Assembly (NCBI GenBank): GCA_030549495.1
Contig: JAUIRK010000719.1
Coordinates: 1-64,000, forward strand
DNA: 64,000 nucleotides
Origin: Nectonema munidae
Lineage: Eukaryota > Nematomorpha > Nectonematoida > Nectonematidae
Reading direction: 5' to 3'
Below the pieces are notes generated by a model that was given only the letters and a program-made list of their open reading frames with translations, did not search any database and was not told the DNA's origin. Below are positions 37,917 to 51,474 of this stretch, piece after piece. Within the stretch, counting starts at the first letter, position 1. The number at the start of each line of letters is the position of its first letter. The position numbers and the translations under genes are program-made.

Positions 37917-40900
37917 CTGCAATTCATTCAATCACCTAAACTTTCATTCTCAGACACCTCCCTAACCGCTATTCGCTAAAGCTCCCTTGCCGAGGCTGAG
38001 AGAGAGATCGGTATATAAGCCAAACGTCAATGCTCGCAATCATGCAAGAAGCTGTAACCAAAAGTGTATTTAACGCTTTATAAGGAGGCCCAGATTATTT
38101 ATAACTATTCCTTATATCTTATTTTTATAGCTTAGTTAGCGTAGTAATGCTTTCTTTATCTTTGCCTGTGCGGCGTATATAAAAATCGTATTAAAAACTG
38201 TATAACTTAAAAGTTTCACTGTCTTCCCATTTGGCAATTTCAATTCTTAAAAAGATATTATTGTTATTTCACTAAAAATGTTGTATCATCTTTTAAAAAA
38301 CTTTTTATCTCTCCTTACTTCAACCTTAAAAATGTTTAAAGGAACATTTCATGGCATAGAAAATTTTTTACAAGTCAACGAAGTATTTTTGCTAAAACTA
38401 TCCAATTTTGGAAATAAGAAGTTTAAATTTAGTGCTATAAATTTTTCATGTGCGACTTGCATTATTTAAAGCCCATAAAATAAGCCTTAACTTGGCGTAT
38501 TTCATGCTAAAATTGGTTTTAAAATGCAAAAGTTTTAAGCATCACAAGAATTGACTTAAATGTAGTCTATAAAAGATAAAAATCTGGTGCTGAAGATGGC
38601 CCATTAAATTCGTCATAAAATAAAGAGGTGCACACTAAAATAAATAATTTACTGCGCACAAATTTTTAAAAAAGTTAATTTTCGCCAACAGTCGGCTTTT
38701 TCCAACATATGCGGGAGAAAACGATGTAGCTTGAGGCAAAGAGAGGCATAGATACTGACGTTAGACACCCGTACACTAAAATCTCAAAAATAGAGGTATA
38801 GCCACAAATTATAAATGACATATTTATTTTGTGACAATGCACTCTTTGCCTCAACCTACATCGTTTTCTCCCGCATATATTTGAAAAAGCGGACTGTCGG
38901 CAAAAATTTACTTTTATAAAAATTTGTGCTCAATAAATTATTTATTTTAGTGTGCACCTCTTTATTAGTCTCTAAATATAGTACTAGAGGTGTGGTAACG
39001 CTTTAAAACATAAACATAGATGCGTTCAGTTATACTCATATTATCTTTTTTGCATGAATATTTACTATGGGTGTTGTAATATATTCAGTAAGACATGCTA
39101 TATAGTGGCACGCATTAATCAATAACAGGGTGTGAAATGATCAGTGTGGAGTAGTCAACCGCAGAGACCTTGCTACATCGGTACACTAACGAAATGGAAC
39201 GACTATTTCTCGTCATAAAGTTAATAAAAGTTTTGTATTTAATCCGATTTACTAGCGATTTTATGCGTTAGCTAAAAACATCATTCTTACTTAGCTTGTC
39301 AAATTTCAACTTGTTTGATGACAACTAAGGCATTTTTTCAAATGTAAAATTGTCAACATTAACATATATAAGTGTAGTCGGGCAAGGTTTTTCAGCGTTG
39401 CTTGCCAGCCAACTAATATCTAATAAACGAAAATTAGCGAGTAAATGAATTTTCTTGGTAGATATTTAAAAATACTTTATGAATGCATGAACATTTTCTT
39501 ATTATGAAGTACTACTGCAAAAACATTTTGGTTGGCAAAATTAAGGAGTCTACCTGGAAAAGTCGATTCGTGGAAGTGTGGTGTTGTTGAGCATGCAAAT
39601 GCTTTTATGGGGAATGCATCTGGAATGTTCATGCAGAATCTTCTCGCACTCTTTCAAGCACTTTTGGTAATCCCCTGTTCCTACGGTTAACGCCTTGAAA
39701 TACTTCTTGTAATAAGTCAGTGGAAAGCAGTGCGTCTTGAAGGTGCCTCCATGCGAGCTATGGTGCAAAATGAAAATAAATATGCGAATGCGAATACGAG
39801 TTTTGAAAAAAAAGGCAAAAATTCATGTCGAGACATGTAGAGTAGCAATGGTGTTTGTAAAATAGTGTCAAGCGAGAGTTTTGTCTATGGTTGGGCTAGA
39901 AAGCGTCGTTATAAAAAGTGAGAAAGGAAGAAAGATGTCATTCATCGCAATTATATACTATATGTACAAAAGTTGCTTTTTTTCTACCCCTGATTGTGAC
40001 TATACAAATTTATTTCTCAATTTGCATAATAATAGTTGATTGACAAGTGCTCAGCCAATTAGTAGTGTGTTAGTTTTGGAGTTAGTGTTAATGCTGGGGT
40101 TAAGTGTTAGCGTAATTGTACATACATATACATTTTTTGAGATTCTTGACACAAACTTTGCTATTTATTTGCATTAATACACGTTTGATACAAAAAAACA
40201 TACATACATGCATACGAATACATAGATACTGACATTAGACACCCGTACAGTAAAATTTCAAAAATAGAGGTATAGTCACAAATTATAAATAACATATTTA
40301 TTTTGGGACAATGAATTAATTTGATTATAAACTAAGAGATTATCGTGCACTTAAATTGCATCAACAACTGTGTCTTATACATTCGAACTGTCTACCATAT
40401 AATAAAAAAAATTAAAGGAAAAATGTGGGATAGAGTTCAAATTTTAAGAATGCAATTGAATATTGACAGGTGAGCGGACTTTTCATGAATTTTATTACCT
40501 GAATATAAGATGAATTATTTATTGTGAATTATTGTTTATTTCGATTTTATATTTTGGATTGAAATTTTCTTTAGGTTTACTTTTTTAAAAATTTCATCAT
40601 TAAAATTAATTACAAGTGAATCAATGAATAATAAACATATACAATAAAAGGTGCATCAATGAATACCTCGATATATGATGAACACAACTAGAACAGTAGA
40701 AGGTTGCCAAACTTTTCTAGCACAAATAAAAATTTTGGTTATATCCCCAAAATTTCCTATCTTTGTTTAATACTTCCTATTTATATATTTCTCTGTCATC
40801 ATCTTGATGTCTCCTTTCATACACAAAAGAACGGGCTCTTCAATAAAGGATAAACTTAGGCTCTCATTTCAATTTTAATGTTGCAAACAATTACTGTTAT

Positions 40901-43900
40901 TGCTATTCCTTTTCTCAAATAAATAACTTACTTACTTGCAAGAGCGCGTTTCGCTGAAAATAGCTTTGAACTGATCAGACATACTTTAAATTACTTTTCC
41001 TCTTGTCCACGATCATATTTTTTTATTTAAACGTTTGTTAAAGCTAGATTTTTTGGCTGCAATACAACTTCTCTATTTTTCTTGTAAGAATACGTTTTTT
41101 GTATATATTGAAATATTGCATGATTCATTATTTTCATACATTACTTGTCTTGCAGACAAATTGGGACTTATTAGGATGTTCTTAATGTTTTCTGTACATT
41201 TCTTTAAAACAATTAAGGGCTTGTTTTGGGCTTATTTGCACTAGTTCCTGTACTTTTAAATTTCAATAAATATTACTAATTCAAACAATTTAGCTATAGC
41301 TCTTTGACTCATATTTATTAGCAGAGTTACCACTTTATGTATTAATTCTAATGATATTCTTGGCATAAATGATCAAACTTACAAATAAAATGATAAAAAC
41401 AAAAGATTTTATAAAATTATTATTATTAAAAAAAACGTGAATATAATGAATAATTTTTTATAAAAATAAAAATTTTTTTTTATATGAATCTGGCTGAAAA
41501 CTTTTACACGCGATTTTTATAAGTAAACGATATAAATGAATATTTCTATAAATATAAAAAAGAATAAAATTGCTGATATTATTATATTTAATTCTAAAAA
41601 ATTCTATTTTAAAAAATGACAAAAATAAAAATAATAGTTTTTAGTGGAGGCCGAAAACGATGTGTTGTATGTAGAGTGCTTAAAAAGAAAATTTGATTCT
41701 AGGATAGGACATACTTGAGTCGGCTGAATTTGCTTTCATATTTTTGCAAGGCTTCATTAGCCCCGAAGCCCAGGAAGGTGGAGACGTAGAGTTGCTTTTG
41801 GAAAAAGGTGCGATCACCCCTCTTCAACGAGAGATTGAAGGTGTTAGACGCGTCCATCTCATTCACAATCTTGTCTTCTTTGTCAACGCTGAACGCGATT
41901 TGAATCGAAGCTCCACCCATATCCAGAATACCCACTCTGCGTTTCTTCACTCCATCTTGTCAAATGAATAAACTTTTATGAGAGAATTAAATTCGCTTGC
42001 ACCTCCTGGATCTCCCCGATACACTGTACTCAGAAGCCGGCTGAGTAACAAGGTGGCTGTCAAAATTTTCTGCGCCAAACTAGCAACTGTATATGGAGAA
42101 AAAGTAGCAACAGCTTGTTTAAAAACTACATGACAAAGCCCAGTCTCACTCAAAAAAAAACGGAATGCACCATCCAATCCAGGGGTGGGAGAATTATTAG
42201 CATGGAAGTTTACATAGGGTGCTTAGGCAAAAAATATTATTGTTTAATTATTCGCAGTTTTTAAGCATTCTTTGGTTTTTATCATTTTGAATAAAGGTTA
42301 AATTTGAAGTTGATTTAAAACCTTGCGCAACTGACTTCATGTCTTTGAGTTGAAAATATAAAAATGTGAGCAAAATACTTTAAAAAAATTTTCTTTTCAA
42401 AATTTAATAAGTTGGTCGAAAGACTAAAAAATTAATCAAATCAAATCGAATAATCTGTTGTCGGATAAATGAGGTCTGGGTGTATTACCAATGAGTCCTC
42501 TAATACAACCCTTTCCATTTAGTCTTTAGAAGACAAAGACATGTTTAACCTTCGAACATCAAATATAAAATCGGTTCAACCAAAAATTCAGCTCCCTAAA
42601 GGTTTTACAAAAGAGATCACTTTTAGTCATGATAAAAAACCTTCACTTGGTTAGAGTATAGCATATCTTATGGCTATACAGGTAGACTGTGACCATCCGT
42701 TTCAATAACTGATAAATGGCAAAAGGAGGAATGAAACTTAATTACATCTGATGAGTAGTGATCTATAATATATGAATGATTTTGTTCCCTTGTTGAGTTC
42801 GAAGAGTTGTTCACAAACTTTCTAAAAAAGTTCGGCATGGCGGTCTAACTATAATTTTTTATAGCTCAAGGTCTCATTTAAAAAATAAATCAACATATAA
42901 ACTACAGTAGTAAAAAATCGACACGATCGTTTATTCAAAAATTGTCTGAGCAATCCAAATCTCAATGGGATGGATGGCATCTGCTTTATCTAAATTTGGA
43001 TGTTTTGGCGAATCAACTTTTATATCATTTCTCACTTCCAATCTGTTTCGGGATTTGGTTTCAATGGCAAGTAGCATGGAAAACGTTTGCTCACACTCAT
43101 ATGTAGTGGCAAAACGAATCAGCTTTCAGAGCAATCTTTGCAATGATTGGACTCTCCCATTTCAATCGAAAAATCGCTATGAGATATTTCAGAAAAACGT
43201 GTTTTGCACCTCCTCAATCATTAACCAAATCAATAAACTGTTCTTTAATTAAGAAGTCTTCCGAGGCTAGATTACTAATCAAGGTTATAAACGGGTTTTG
43301 ATAAATTGATAGTATTTTTCAAATTTTTGTAGATTAAGAAAACAAAGAGAAATTTCTTGGCATGCTACACGGTGTTTTTTTGGCCTCCAGGACAATTTTA
43401 TTAATCAAAATCTTATTTTCATCAGTTCGAAAATTGAGCAAAATTTTTCTTGTCAAAGAATGCAATTATCCCAGCTTCATTTCAAACGCGGTCTTTTTTT
43501 TTATTACAATGGAGTACTCTCAGGACAAAGTTAAAGGAATTCAAATATTGAAATATGTTCATTAAAAATCATAGAAATATACGAAAATGGACATCAGAAA
43601 ATTCTATATGCATGTCTAGTTTGTCTTCCAGAAATTGCTGGATTTCCTTCCATTGTATCGCTTGGAAAATTTTCCTTTGGAAAGCGACCTCACATTTGAG
43701 TGCAGCAAGAGTTTTTCAAATTGAAAACAAAAAAGATTTGAAGCATTTGCTTTAATGAAATACACTGTTTTAATGACTTCATTGAAAATATTTTTAAACT
43801 CATCGTTTATGGTTTTATGGCTCGACGCACTAGGGACCAATCACATCAAGAGATTTTTGCTTAGCCAGATTGCGATTTAATACCATGTGATGTAAAAAAT

Positions 43901-46900
43901 TTTATCATTTTGTCAAATATTTCTCTTACAGTTGTTCAATTGCTGAGTTTTGCAAAATAAAAAATTGTCTACCAGGTTCTTGTCATATACATATTGTACG
44001 TAAACGGAAGGCTGAGAGAAGTTTGCAGCATCCATTGCTTCATCAATCTGAGCAAAAAAGTTGAAAATCGAATTCCGAATCAATAAAACCACGTTTCACA
44101 TGTCATCAGACATCTCTCCTATTAGCCTTCTAACGGTATCGTTTGACAGGAAGATTGAATCTTAGCACATTCAATATATCTTTGCAGCAGGGTAATATCA
44201 ACTGTTCTGTTATGTAGAGAAGATATTTTTTGAAACTTTTCAAACCATACTTAATATTTTGCATAAACATTTCTATGTTATTTATCAAACATGAATTTGT
44301 GCAATCGTTCAGCGAACAATTTTGTTTACCGAACGCTTCACTACCAGCGCAAGCTTCACTTGACGAGCTTTAAAAAAGTGGTTGCTAACACTTCAGAACA
44401 CAAAGGACATTTATGTTCCTCTTCCCCACCAGACGTTAATGCAGTAAAACGAAATTTCAAGTGTGAGTCGTCATATTTCATTTTTTAGCTATTAAGAAAA
44501 ATGCACATTTACAAATTAGGCATGGAAAGCAATAAAAGAAAAAAATAGTACTCAATTCAAAGACTAACTTATTTATTCTTTTCAAATGTGATTTATTTGC
44601 AAAAATGGCAAATGACCCAATATGGGTGCAATATTTTGCGAAAAAACAATTCACTTAGTGTCCCCTTCTCGATGCCCATGGAACTTCTTCGCGGCATGCG
44701 GACACCACTGAGCTAGAATGTAGTGATGCAATTAGAATTACAAACAAGGTAACTTTATTCAATAAAAGTAGTCCAGTTATCGTGGGATTGAGAGCTTACA
44801 ATACAAGTATAATGTTGGCAAAAATTCCTTTATAATTTTGAAAATTATATAATAAAAAAATTCGCCCCCCACTCCAATTTTAAGGATGCGCGCTCCTGCT
44901 GTGTTAGTATCAGACTTCTGGTCACATACATTTGTATTTGTATTTTAAGGCATTTAAAAAACTTACCAAAAGTAATTTAAAAAACCGTTTAAGTAAACAT
45001 TCCAAATAAACCTAAAATTCTTCCCTATAATTTCTTGTAAAAATGGGGCTTGCTCGTTGAAGCTTGAAATCACAAATGAAAACAATACTAACGTATGCAG
45101 ACATTGAGAGAAGATTAACATTGACTAGTTGTATTCTTTTGTTTTAATAAGAAATAGAAGGTGGTAAACTCTTCATACTAGATATAAATGTCAAATAAAT
45201 GATTCCACGTTTAAAACTTTAATGTTTATTAGATGTAATACTGATAATAGCATACGCCATTAGATGTCATGAAAGGTGAATAAAATTGCAATGTTGTTTA
45301 GATGTACTAAATTTTATTATTAGATTTTAGATGTGTTAAAATAAAAAAATGTGATAATTATGATTAATAAACAATGAAAAGTGTCCAATGTCCATCCAGT
45401 GTGAGCGAGCATAGTATTTTTTCTCCTGTAAAATATTTGAATTTGAGAAAGTTCACTCTATTTGTACTTGTATTTAAAATACTCCCAAATATATTTGCCC
45501 CCAAGTCTGGCTGGTATACTACAGTATACACATGAAAAGAAAAGAACCTTTAGGCGCCAAGTTTCCTAGGATGTAGGAAAGAGCGAGCCAAGCAAAAGCA
45601 CCCTCCATCTTTCCGCTGATGATCTTGGCATTGCGGGGCGTAAAGGAGAAGTTGTAGGAAGTGAAGACTTTGAGGCGAATGCTGTCCAAAATTGCTTCCG
45701 CACTTCTTGCCGGCATTAACCGAAAGCCAGCTGTGGCGTACAAGTAGAGGATAGTGCGCGAGTGTTCGGAGCTTGCAATGCTTTTAGACGCATAATCCAG
45801 GAGTATAGAGAGGGAAGAGGCCGCTTCTTTGGGGTTCCTTTCGAAGCTGGAGAGGCCTTTGGGATAAATATGGCGTTATGAGTGGGCGTGTAAGGACGCA
45901 GTGAGAGATAACGAACCCATGACGATATTTACGCCAAAGAAAAGTGGGCACTAAAAGAGTTAACCCAGGGGTATAAGGACTGATTACTTACCTCTTAAAA
46001 TAGGTAATTGTTAAATTTGCTAATCAACTAATTGACAAAGGAAGCACATGTGGTTGATATTTTTGATGAATGTATCCATTTTTTATATTGACTTTAAAGA
46101 TGAAATTTTTGTCATGACGAAGACGGTGATGCTAAGATAGTGAAGAAGAAAATGAAAATAAACTGGAATGCAAACAAAAATAAAGGATCGATACTTCATT
46201 TTAAGAAAAGAGTCATGGCCCAATGCCTCCCTTCCCCTCTTGAATACGCCACTGCCTATATCCTATACATAGAGCATAAGTAAGAGTCTTCAGTGGGTCT
46301 CGTGAAAAATAAAATGGGTTTTGACAAAAATAAAAAGAAACCAAAAATACGCAAGTGAGAGCAAAGTGAAGAATATAAACAACTTTAAATATCGCACCGC
46401 CTTTAGGTAGTAATATACATATAAATTGTCGATGCTGAATAGATGAACCTAGTGAACAGAGTTTGTCTTATTACACCTAAGTATTATGGGTCGCGATGCA
46501 AACAAAAAAAAAGAAGTTTGAAAAACGTTGTCTTAGGTAAACAGCCATTTTTGGCGGTATATAGCTTTTTATATAAATATTATTTTCATTTTTATAATCA
46601 ATAAAAAATAAATTGTTTTGTTTAATAAAGTACATACTCAAAGCAAATTTCTATCTAAAATATGAAAAATTAATAGAGTGATGGCGAAATTTGAGTAAAA
46701 AAATTTGTCCCCTTCTCTTCCCGCATAAAAAAATTTCTTTGTATACCAAATAGTATTAGAAATGCATAGGATACATTTATTAATAATATTTCGGTCACTA
46801 TGACCTTCTTCAGATATATATGACAGAAGGTAATAGTGACCGAAATATTATTGCTGGTATTTTGCTAAATAAAAGATTTACTCAACGTTTTCAATTTATT

Positions 46901-48440
46901 TTCTTTACAACTTTTATTTATTTATGAAGACTCAGCGCCATTTTATCTACATTTGACATGTATGTTTTAAATTCAAGTTTAGAAGTGAATAAATGCTAAT
47001 AGCTTTTTTGTATGAAGATTAGTGTCTCTATTTACATATTGAATCTGCATCATACTCTTCACATCCTTATCTCCTCCATCCATATTCTTTAGCGTATCAA
47101 AAGAATAACAGTTTGCTGTGTTCGCACAGCACCAATTACATTCTTTCTGCATGGTTTTAGAGCCTTTACTAATCCTCTTTGCTTGTTTTCAACATATACG
47201 ATTTCTACATCAATGGTGAAAGAAATGTTTTCCCCTTTACACTCTCACCCCTCCTCTATACCTTGTCGTCTTTCTCATTATTTCAATTCTTTATTTTTCA
47301 TTTGTCTTGGGAGTCTTATGGTGCCTTTAAACAAGTTTTCACTTATTGCAAGAACAGACAAACAACTTGAATTGTTTTGTGTTCTTAAATAAATTTATTA
47401 TTATTATTATTAAAAATCTATACACACACACACACATATAAATTTATTAAAAATGGAGCAAAGAAATAATTTGTAGAATCATTTATACACTAAAGTTTCA
47501 TGCAATTCAAAAAATTAAAAATAATTTTAAAAAAAGGGGGTAAATTTTGCATATATAAATTTAAAAAAGTCAAAACTTTATACTGTAACTCAAATTTTAA
47601 CCAAACTTTTAAAAAATTTGGTTTCATAAGTTATTAAAAGTATAAGAGATATAAATTCAAGTGGAAATATACAAAATTAGTAAAAATTATTTGTCTATTC
47701 GATAAATTTACGCATCCATGAATTTGCTTCGATTAGATTAGATTCCCGTTCAATCAATTCAACATTGTATTTTTGCTATCATGGAGATTGTAGAGTCCAC
47801 CATATATGCATTTTGGCATATTCTGTTAAAAGAGTAACCGGGCAATTAATTATCCATGAACAAATGCGCCGAGATATTTAATAACGCTAATCATTTAAAA
47901 AATGTGATAAATTTTAGAGTTAGCATTTGTGATGTAATTAATTAATTGTAATTAAATTTTATAGCTCAAAATTTGAAATTATAGTTTAATATCTTTTCAA
48001 TAGTTAACATTTTTTTGATTTTTTTTTTAAATAAATATATCAGGGCAGTTGTAGATGGGAGTAATTGTCCAAGAACAGCTAGAAGTCAAGAACCAAAAAA
48101 ATTAACGCGCGTTAAAGGATTTAGAAGTTGAGAAGAAAGGCTTTACCCGGAGAAATCTTTTTGGTCATGACATTGCCGTGTTCGTTTTTGAGTAGGGTGA
48201 TGTGCGGTAGGGTGTTGGGTCCGGATGAACCACCTGTGCTGTGCGTGTGATTGATGGTGTACAAGTAAATCCTGCTGCCACTGCTTCCAGCATCGATCAA
48301 CAGATAATACTTGAAGTGCGTCAAGCCGGAGTCCGTTAGTGGCGGTAAGTTCACTTGAAAGGTATTGCTGAATTTTCCAAAAAGAAAACTTTGCAAGTCA
48401 TCTAAAATTCGGTTCAAAAAGTCATTAAAATTCGGATAGT
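37544..48440 (-). CDS. ENTPD4/7-like nucleoside diphosphatase (whole gene, at least five exons)
   Basis: This family hydrolyses nucleoside di- and triphosphates. ENTPD4 and ENTPD7 act inside Golgi, lysosomal or endosomal compartments. All five apyrase conserved regions are present in order: DAGSSGSR (ACR1, phosphate binding), YATAGFRLMP (ACR2), SGKMEGAFAWLALSYILG (ACR3, with the catalytic Glu), GILDMGGASIQIAF (ACR4) and WTLGALIF (ACR5). The C-terminal blocks FYGISEFWYTTNDIF and QCFKSAWLVTMLHQAF are closest to ENTPD4/7 as I recall them. The five exons join in phase and give about 473 residues, shorter than human ENTPD4 (about 616). The N-terminal membrane segment is not found, so at least one upstream exon is probably missing from the model. 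It runs tail to tail with the URB1-like gene. Confidence 0.9.
38623..38962. mobile_element. Mariner-like foldback MITE in an ENTPD intron
   Basis: Inverted arms of about 122 bp start AAGAGGTGCACACTAAAATA. They are flanked by TA on both sides, fitting a Tc1/mariner TA duplication. The arms share GCGGGAGAAAACGATGTAG. The loop (38747-38839) is also found at 40221-40313. There is no coding capacity. Confidence 0.8.
39554..39757 (-). CDS. ENTPD4/7-like exon (cysteine-rich middle part)
   Basis: It reads SHGGTFKTHCFPLTYYKKYF, GTGDYQKCLKECEKIL and CIPHKSICML. Cysteines at family-typical positions match DPCLPL and the GTGDFDLC block of ENTPD4. The donor is GTAGAC, phase 2. Confidence 0.87.
40221..40313 (+). 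repeat. 93-bp module shared with the loop of the MITE at 38623
   Basis: It starts CATAGATACTGACATTAGAC and ends GGGACAATG. It differs from 38747-38839 at only about six positions, in the same orientation. The MITE arms are absent here. It lies in the adjacent ENTPD intron (39758-41714). Confidence 0.75.
41715..41955 (-). CDS. ENTPD4/7-like exon (ACR4)
   Basis: It begins DGVKKRRVGILDMGGASIQ after a ttgacaag acceptor and ends FSRL before a strong GTATGT donor, phase 2. It contains FLGFGANEALQKYE, the usual post-ACR4 block. Confidence 0.9.
42430..44898 (-). mobile_element. ZBED-type hAT unit, copy B (minus orientation)
   Basis: This is an inverted near-copy of 34143-36560. It has the same outer terminus (GGATGCGCGCTCCTG at 44884-44898), the same inner hAT start (44690-44715) and the same transposase blocks (HKTINDEFKNIF near 43810). 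Similarity ends at about the same internal point as in copy A, within a CAGTCAGACCT-like piece. It fills much of the ENTPD intron 41956-45547. It is broken. Confidence 0.75.
45548..45856 (-). CDS. ENTPD4/7-like exon (ACR2, ACR3)
   Basis: It begins LSSFERNPKEAASSLSILLD after an acceptor atcccaaag and contains YLYATAGFRLMPARS and KIISGKMEGAFAWLALSYIL. The donor GTTCTT follows NLAPK. 309 bases, phase 1 to phase 1. Confidence 0.9.
46782..46852. repeat. Hairpin repeat with 28-bp arms
   Basis: The left arm 46782-46809 (AATAATATTTCGGTCACTAT...) and right arm 46825-46852 are inverted copies with one mismatch and a 15-base loop. The CGGTCACTAT..CCTTCT core looks like a dispersed foldback. It lies in ENTPD intron 45857-48146, which otherwise holds AT-rich DNA and a TTA/CA microsatellite at 47396-47440. 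Confidence 0.7.
48147..48440 (-). CDS. ENTPD4/7-like first recognised exon (ACR1)
   Basis: It reads YPNFNDFLNRILDDLQSFLF through HFKYYLLIDAGSSGSRIYLY to KKISP, and ends in phase 1 at a GTAAAG donor (48146). The upstream limit is set at a ttaactag acceptor because a stop lies just beyond in frame. That choice implies an earlier exon carrying the start and signal anchor. Confidence 0.82.
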
Positions 48441-51400
48441 CTAGTTAAGTAAATTGCCTATAAAAGATACATCTGCATTTAAGAAAGTTTTTTTTTCCTT
48501 TCCTTGATTCAATCAATGTTCAAGTATTCGTTAAAATCACTTTAAGGATTTTTCAAATTTAAAAGGCATTAACACGTTGTTAGAAAGAAATACACGCACG
48601 TGCATTCGTATAATTTCAATATACCTAAAACAAAGCCAATTTATTTTGTGTAGAACTGTTTTTAAAAACAGTCTACTTTTTCATCTTTTTGATGTACTGC
48701 CGCTGGCGGAGATGAAACGACTCTGAGTTCAACTGCGATATTAATGTTCTTTCAGTGTACCCTTTAAACATTTTAATTCCTATGCATTTTCAAGTTTTAA
48801 AAATTGTTACTCCGTAAACGGTGTTTGCCTTTTTTGATTTGTGATGAATAAACGTTTTCTTCTTCTAAAGTCTAAACAATCATGGCTACTTCAAAAAATG
48901 TGTTGTATAAATTGAACAAGTTTAGAAAGAAATTTAGAAAAACATTTTTTTACCAAATCTGGCGTTAAACTGATAGGAAATCTTCAGAAGGAGTAAAAAC
49001 GAGGCAAAAACAGTGAAAGCTAGGAAAAAGAACAGAAAATGGAGGGACTTGAAGTAAGAAGATTTATAAAAGCCTCTTCTTGCCATCGATAAATCCTAAA
49101 TGAAACAAAAAACAGCTTTCTACTGACAGAATGAGTAATCAATTAGAATAGCTACTTTTAAGTGCTGTAGGCAATAAAACTTTTTTCCGAAACCCAAAAC
49201 CGATTCCTATTAATCTTCACGCTATAACAAGTTACCTAGTCTTTCTAGAGTTAACCTAAATTTAACTTAACTAAACGTTCCTCAGGAAGGTTTCAACTCA
49301 CATATGAAACAACTAACTATTTAAGTAAAAAATTCATTAACTAGCTATTTACCAAATAATCCATTTGATTCCAGAAGGAGTAAAAGTAATCAAGTAATTT
49401 GGCATACAATCATTTGATACAAAGCTACCTTAGAATTAAGAAATCGTTAACGTTAGCCAAAATGAAAAAGATAAAATGGATTAGCTCTTTAAAGACCCGA
49501 ATTTTGAAGAAGACTAATCGGCCCGCTTTCTTTCTCAATGAAACTCTTAATATTAGAAGTAGACGAATTGCATTTCTTAGGACACTCGTGTCACACCGGC
49601 CGTGAAACAACGAACTGACTAATCCCAATGTCTAAGGTCATTTATATCAAATTACATAATCTCGCCTGTTTTATCTCGGATCAAATGGGTCAACGAGTTT
49701 GAATAAATGGAATAGAAATTTTGATGGCGGAGTAAATGTCTTTTTTTTATATTTATCAACGGATCTGACTTCTCATACAAAAATCTTAGATACACAGCCA
49801 AATGTTTTGCGCCTCCGACTCCATCTATATATAATTTTGCGATAGTAACTCCATTTATGTATCATTTTTTTAATACTGGTGACTCCGCCTGTGTTAAAAT
49901 CGTATCTAGTCAAAATCTCCAAAAACTAAAATCCCAGCTACCAAAATCCCTGAAAACTAGGATAAAAGCGACTAGTTTTCGGGGATTTGGGTAGTGGAAA
50001 TTTTCGTTTTGGGGAATTTTAACTAGAAGCCTTTACAATTATGCGACTTTGGCCTTAAAATTTTATAATTATGCAACATCTACTTTCATGCTTCAAATGT
50101 AAAAATATAAGTTTCCAACTGTCCTGAATCTTACACGCTTTTGCAGCCTTAAATGATTGCTCTATTTTCTGAAACGCAATTTATCAAATTCTTTCATTGA
50201 TTTGTGTTTGTTTGTAGTTTAGTGTCGTTCTTACATTATCTTCAAAAAGATTTTCAAATTATGGGCTGTAACCTTTTTAGCCAAGCGAAAACGACTGCAT
50301 CCAAAAACTAAATTTATCCAAAATTATTTTTTCAAGAGTACTGGGTTTAAAAATTTTTTCCACAGACTTTCTACCCATAAACTGAAATTTGTTTCTTTAC
50401 AAGGTTTTTATGTAAGGAAAAAATTTCATTCTTTAAGTTTATAGAATTTTTCAGCCTTTTTCTACGAATTGCAAAAAGAGAGCGTTAGATTAAAATGATA
50501 CGCATTTTTATGTTGCGTTTTGCAGCGTTGGACACATGAGTAGGGAGTAGAATAGAGTGAGTGTGAATCAATTTATTTTTCAATCTAGCAATTATGAATA
50601 TACCTATTTTTGGAATTATTACGACTCTGGTTCCTTCTCAAAGCGTGCTACTCCACCGAGTCTAGAATTCGACAGCGACTCTACAACCCTGTAGTACACA
50701 GGTGTGAGCATGACAAACAACTACAACGCTGTCAAAAGAATGGCATAGAGCACTCGGTTTAACAAGAAGAAAAGAGGCATTAGATCCATCACACAACAAA
50801 AATCAATTAGGTGGTGTGACAAATGAACTCGCATTTCCAAAGCTGCTTTGATATTCTATAAATTTAAATTCATCAAGCCATTCAAAAATTAAATCATTTT
50901 ATGTAAAAACTGGAAGAAGATCACTCAAGCCAAGAAGTCAACTAAGCCTAATAATATCCTCACACACATCCACACATTGATCTTATACTACACAGTACAC
51001 ATACAATTAAAAGTGACCTTCAAAGCGGAAAATGATACGAATTTCGTGCTAAACTTGGATGTGAATATCAATATCGATGATATAAATTTGTTAGTTTAAG
51101 AAAGCAGCCGTTATCATATTTTAAAAAATATTTTTTGTAGAAACATTTAAATAAGCAGCATACTTTTAAATTTATTAAAATCAATAAAAAAATAATAAGT
51201 TGCTTTTCTATTGCAATTCATCTATTCAAATACAACGGAATATTGAATTTTATAAATGCGCGGATGTAGATTATTGCGAATGCTAAAACTTTATAAAAGC
51301 ATTTGAGGATGTGGATACCCCCGATACATCCCTACCCTCTATCAATACTTTTCATTTATCAGTTGTTTCGCACACAGATACACCTACTCCATCACCACAC

Positions 51401-51463
51401 ATTGAACCCACCAACATCAATGCTGTGCCTTTCTTTATACATTTGCATCCAATATTTCTCTTT
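48441..51463. other. Region upstream of the recognised ENTPD exons
   Basis: An N-terminal exon of the ENTPD gene should lie here or further right on the minus strand, but no convincing ATG plus membrane segment with a fitting donor was found. No other gene or transposon is recognised. Confidence 0.4.
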
Positions 51464-51474
51464 TTTATACATTT

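Noticed and set aside
37577-37939. Plus-strand open frames over the last ENTPD exon
   Set aside because: They are antisense shadows of an exon with clear ENTPD motifs on the minus strand.
34143-44898. Single large composite transposon carrying ENTPD exons
   Set aside because: The outer flanks (gtcttgaa, ctgtgtta) show no target duplication, so the whole block probably did not move as one unit.
47396-47440. TTA and CA repeats as a regulatory signal
   Set aside because: Ordinary microsatellite in an intron.
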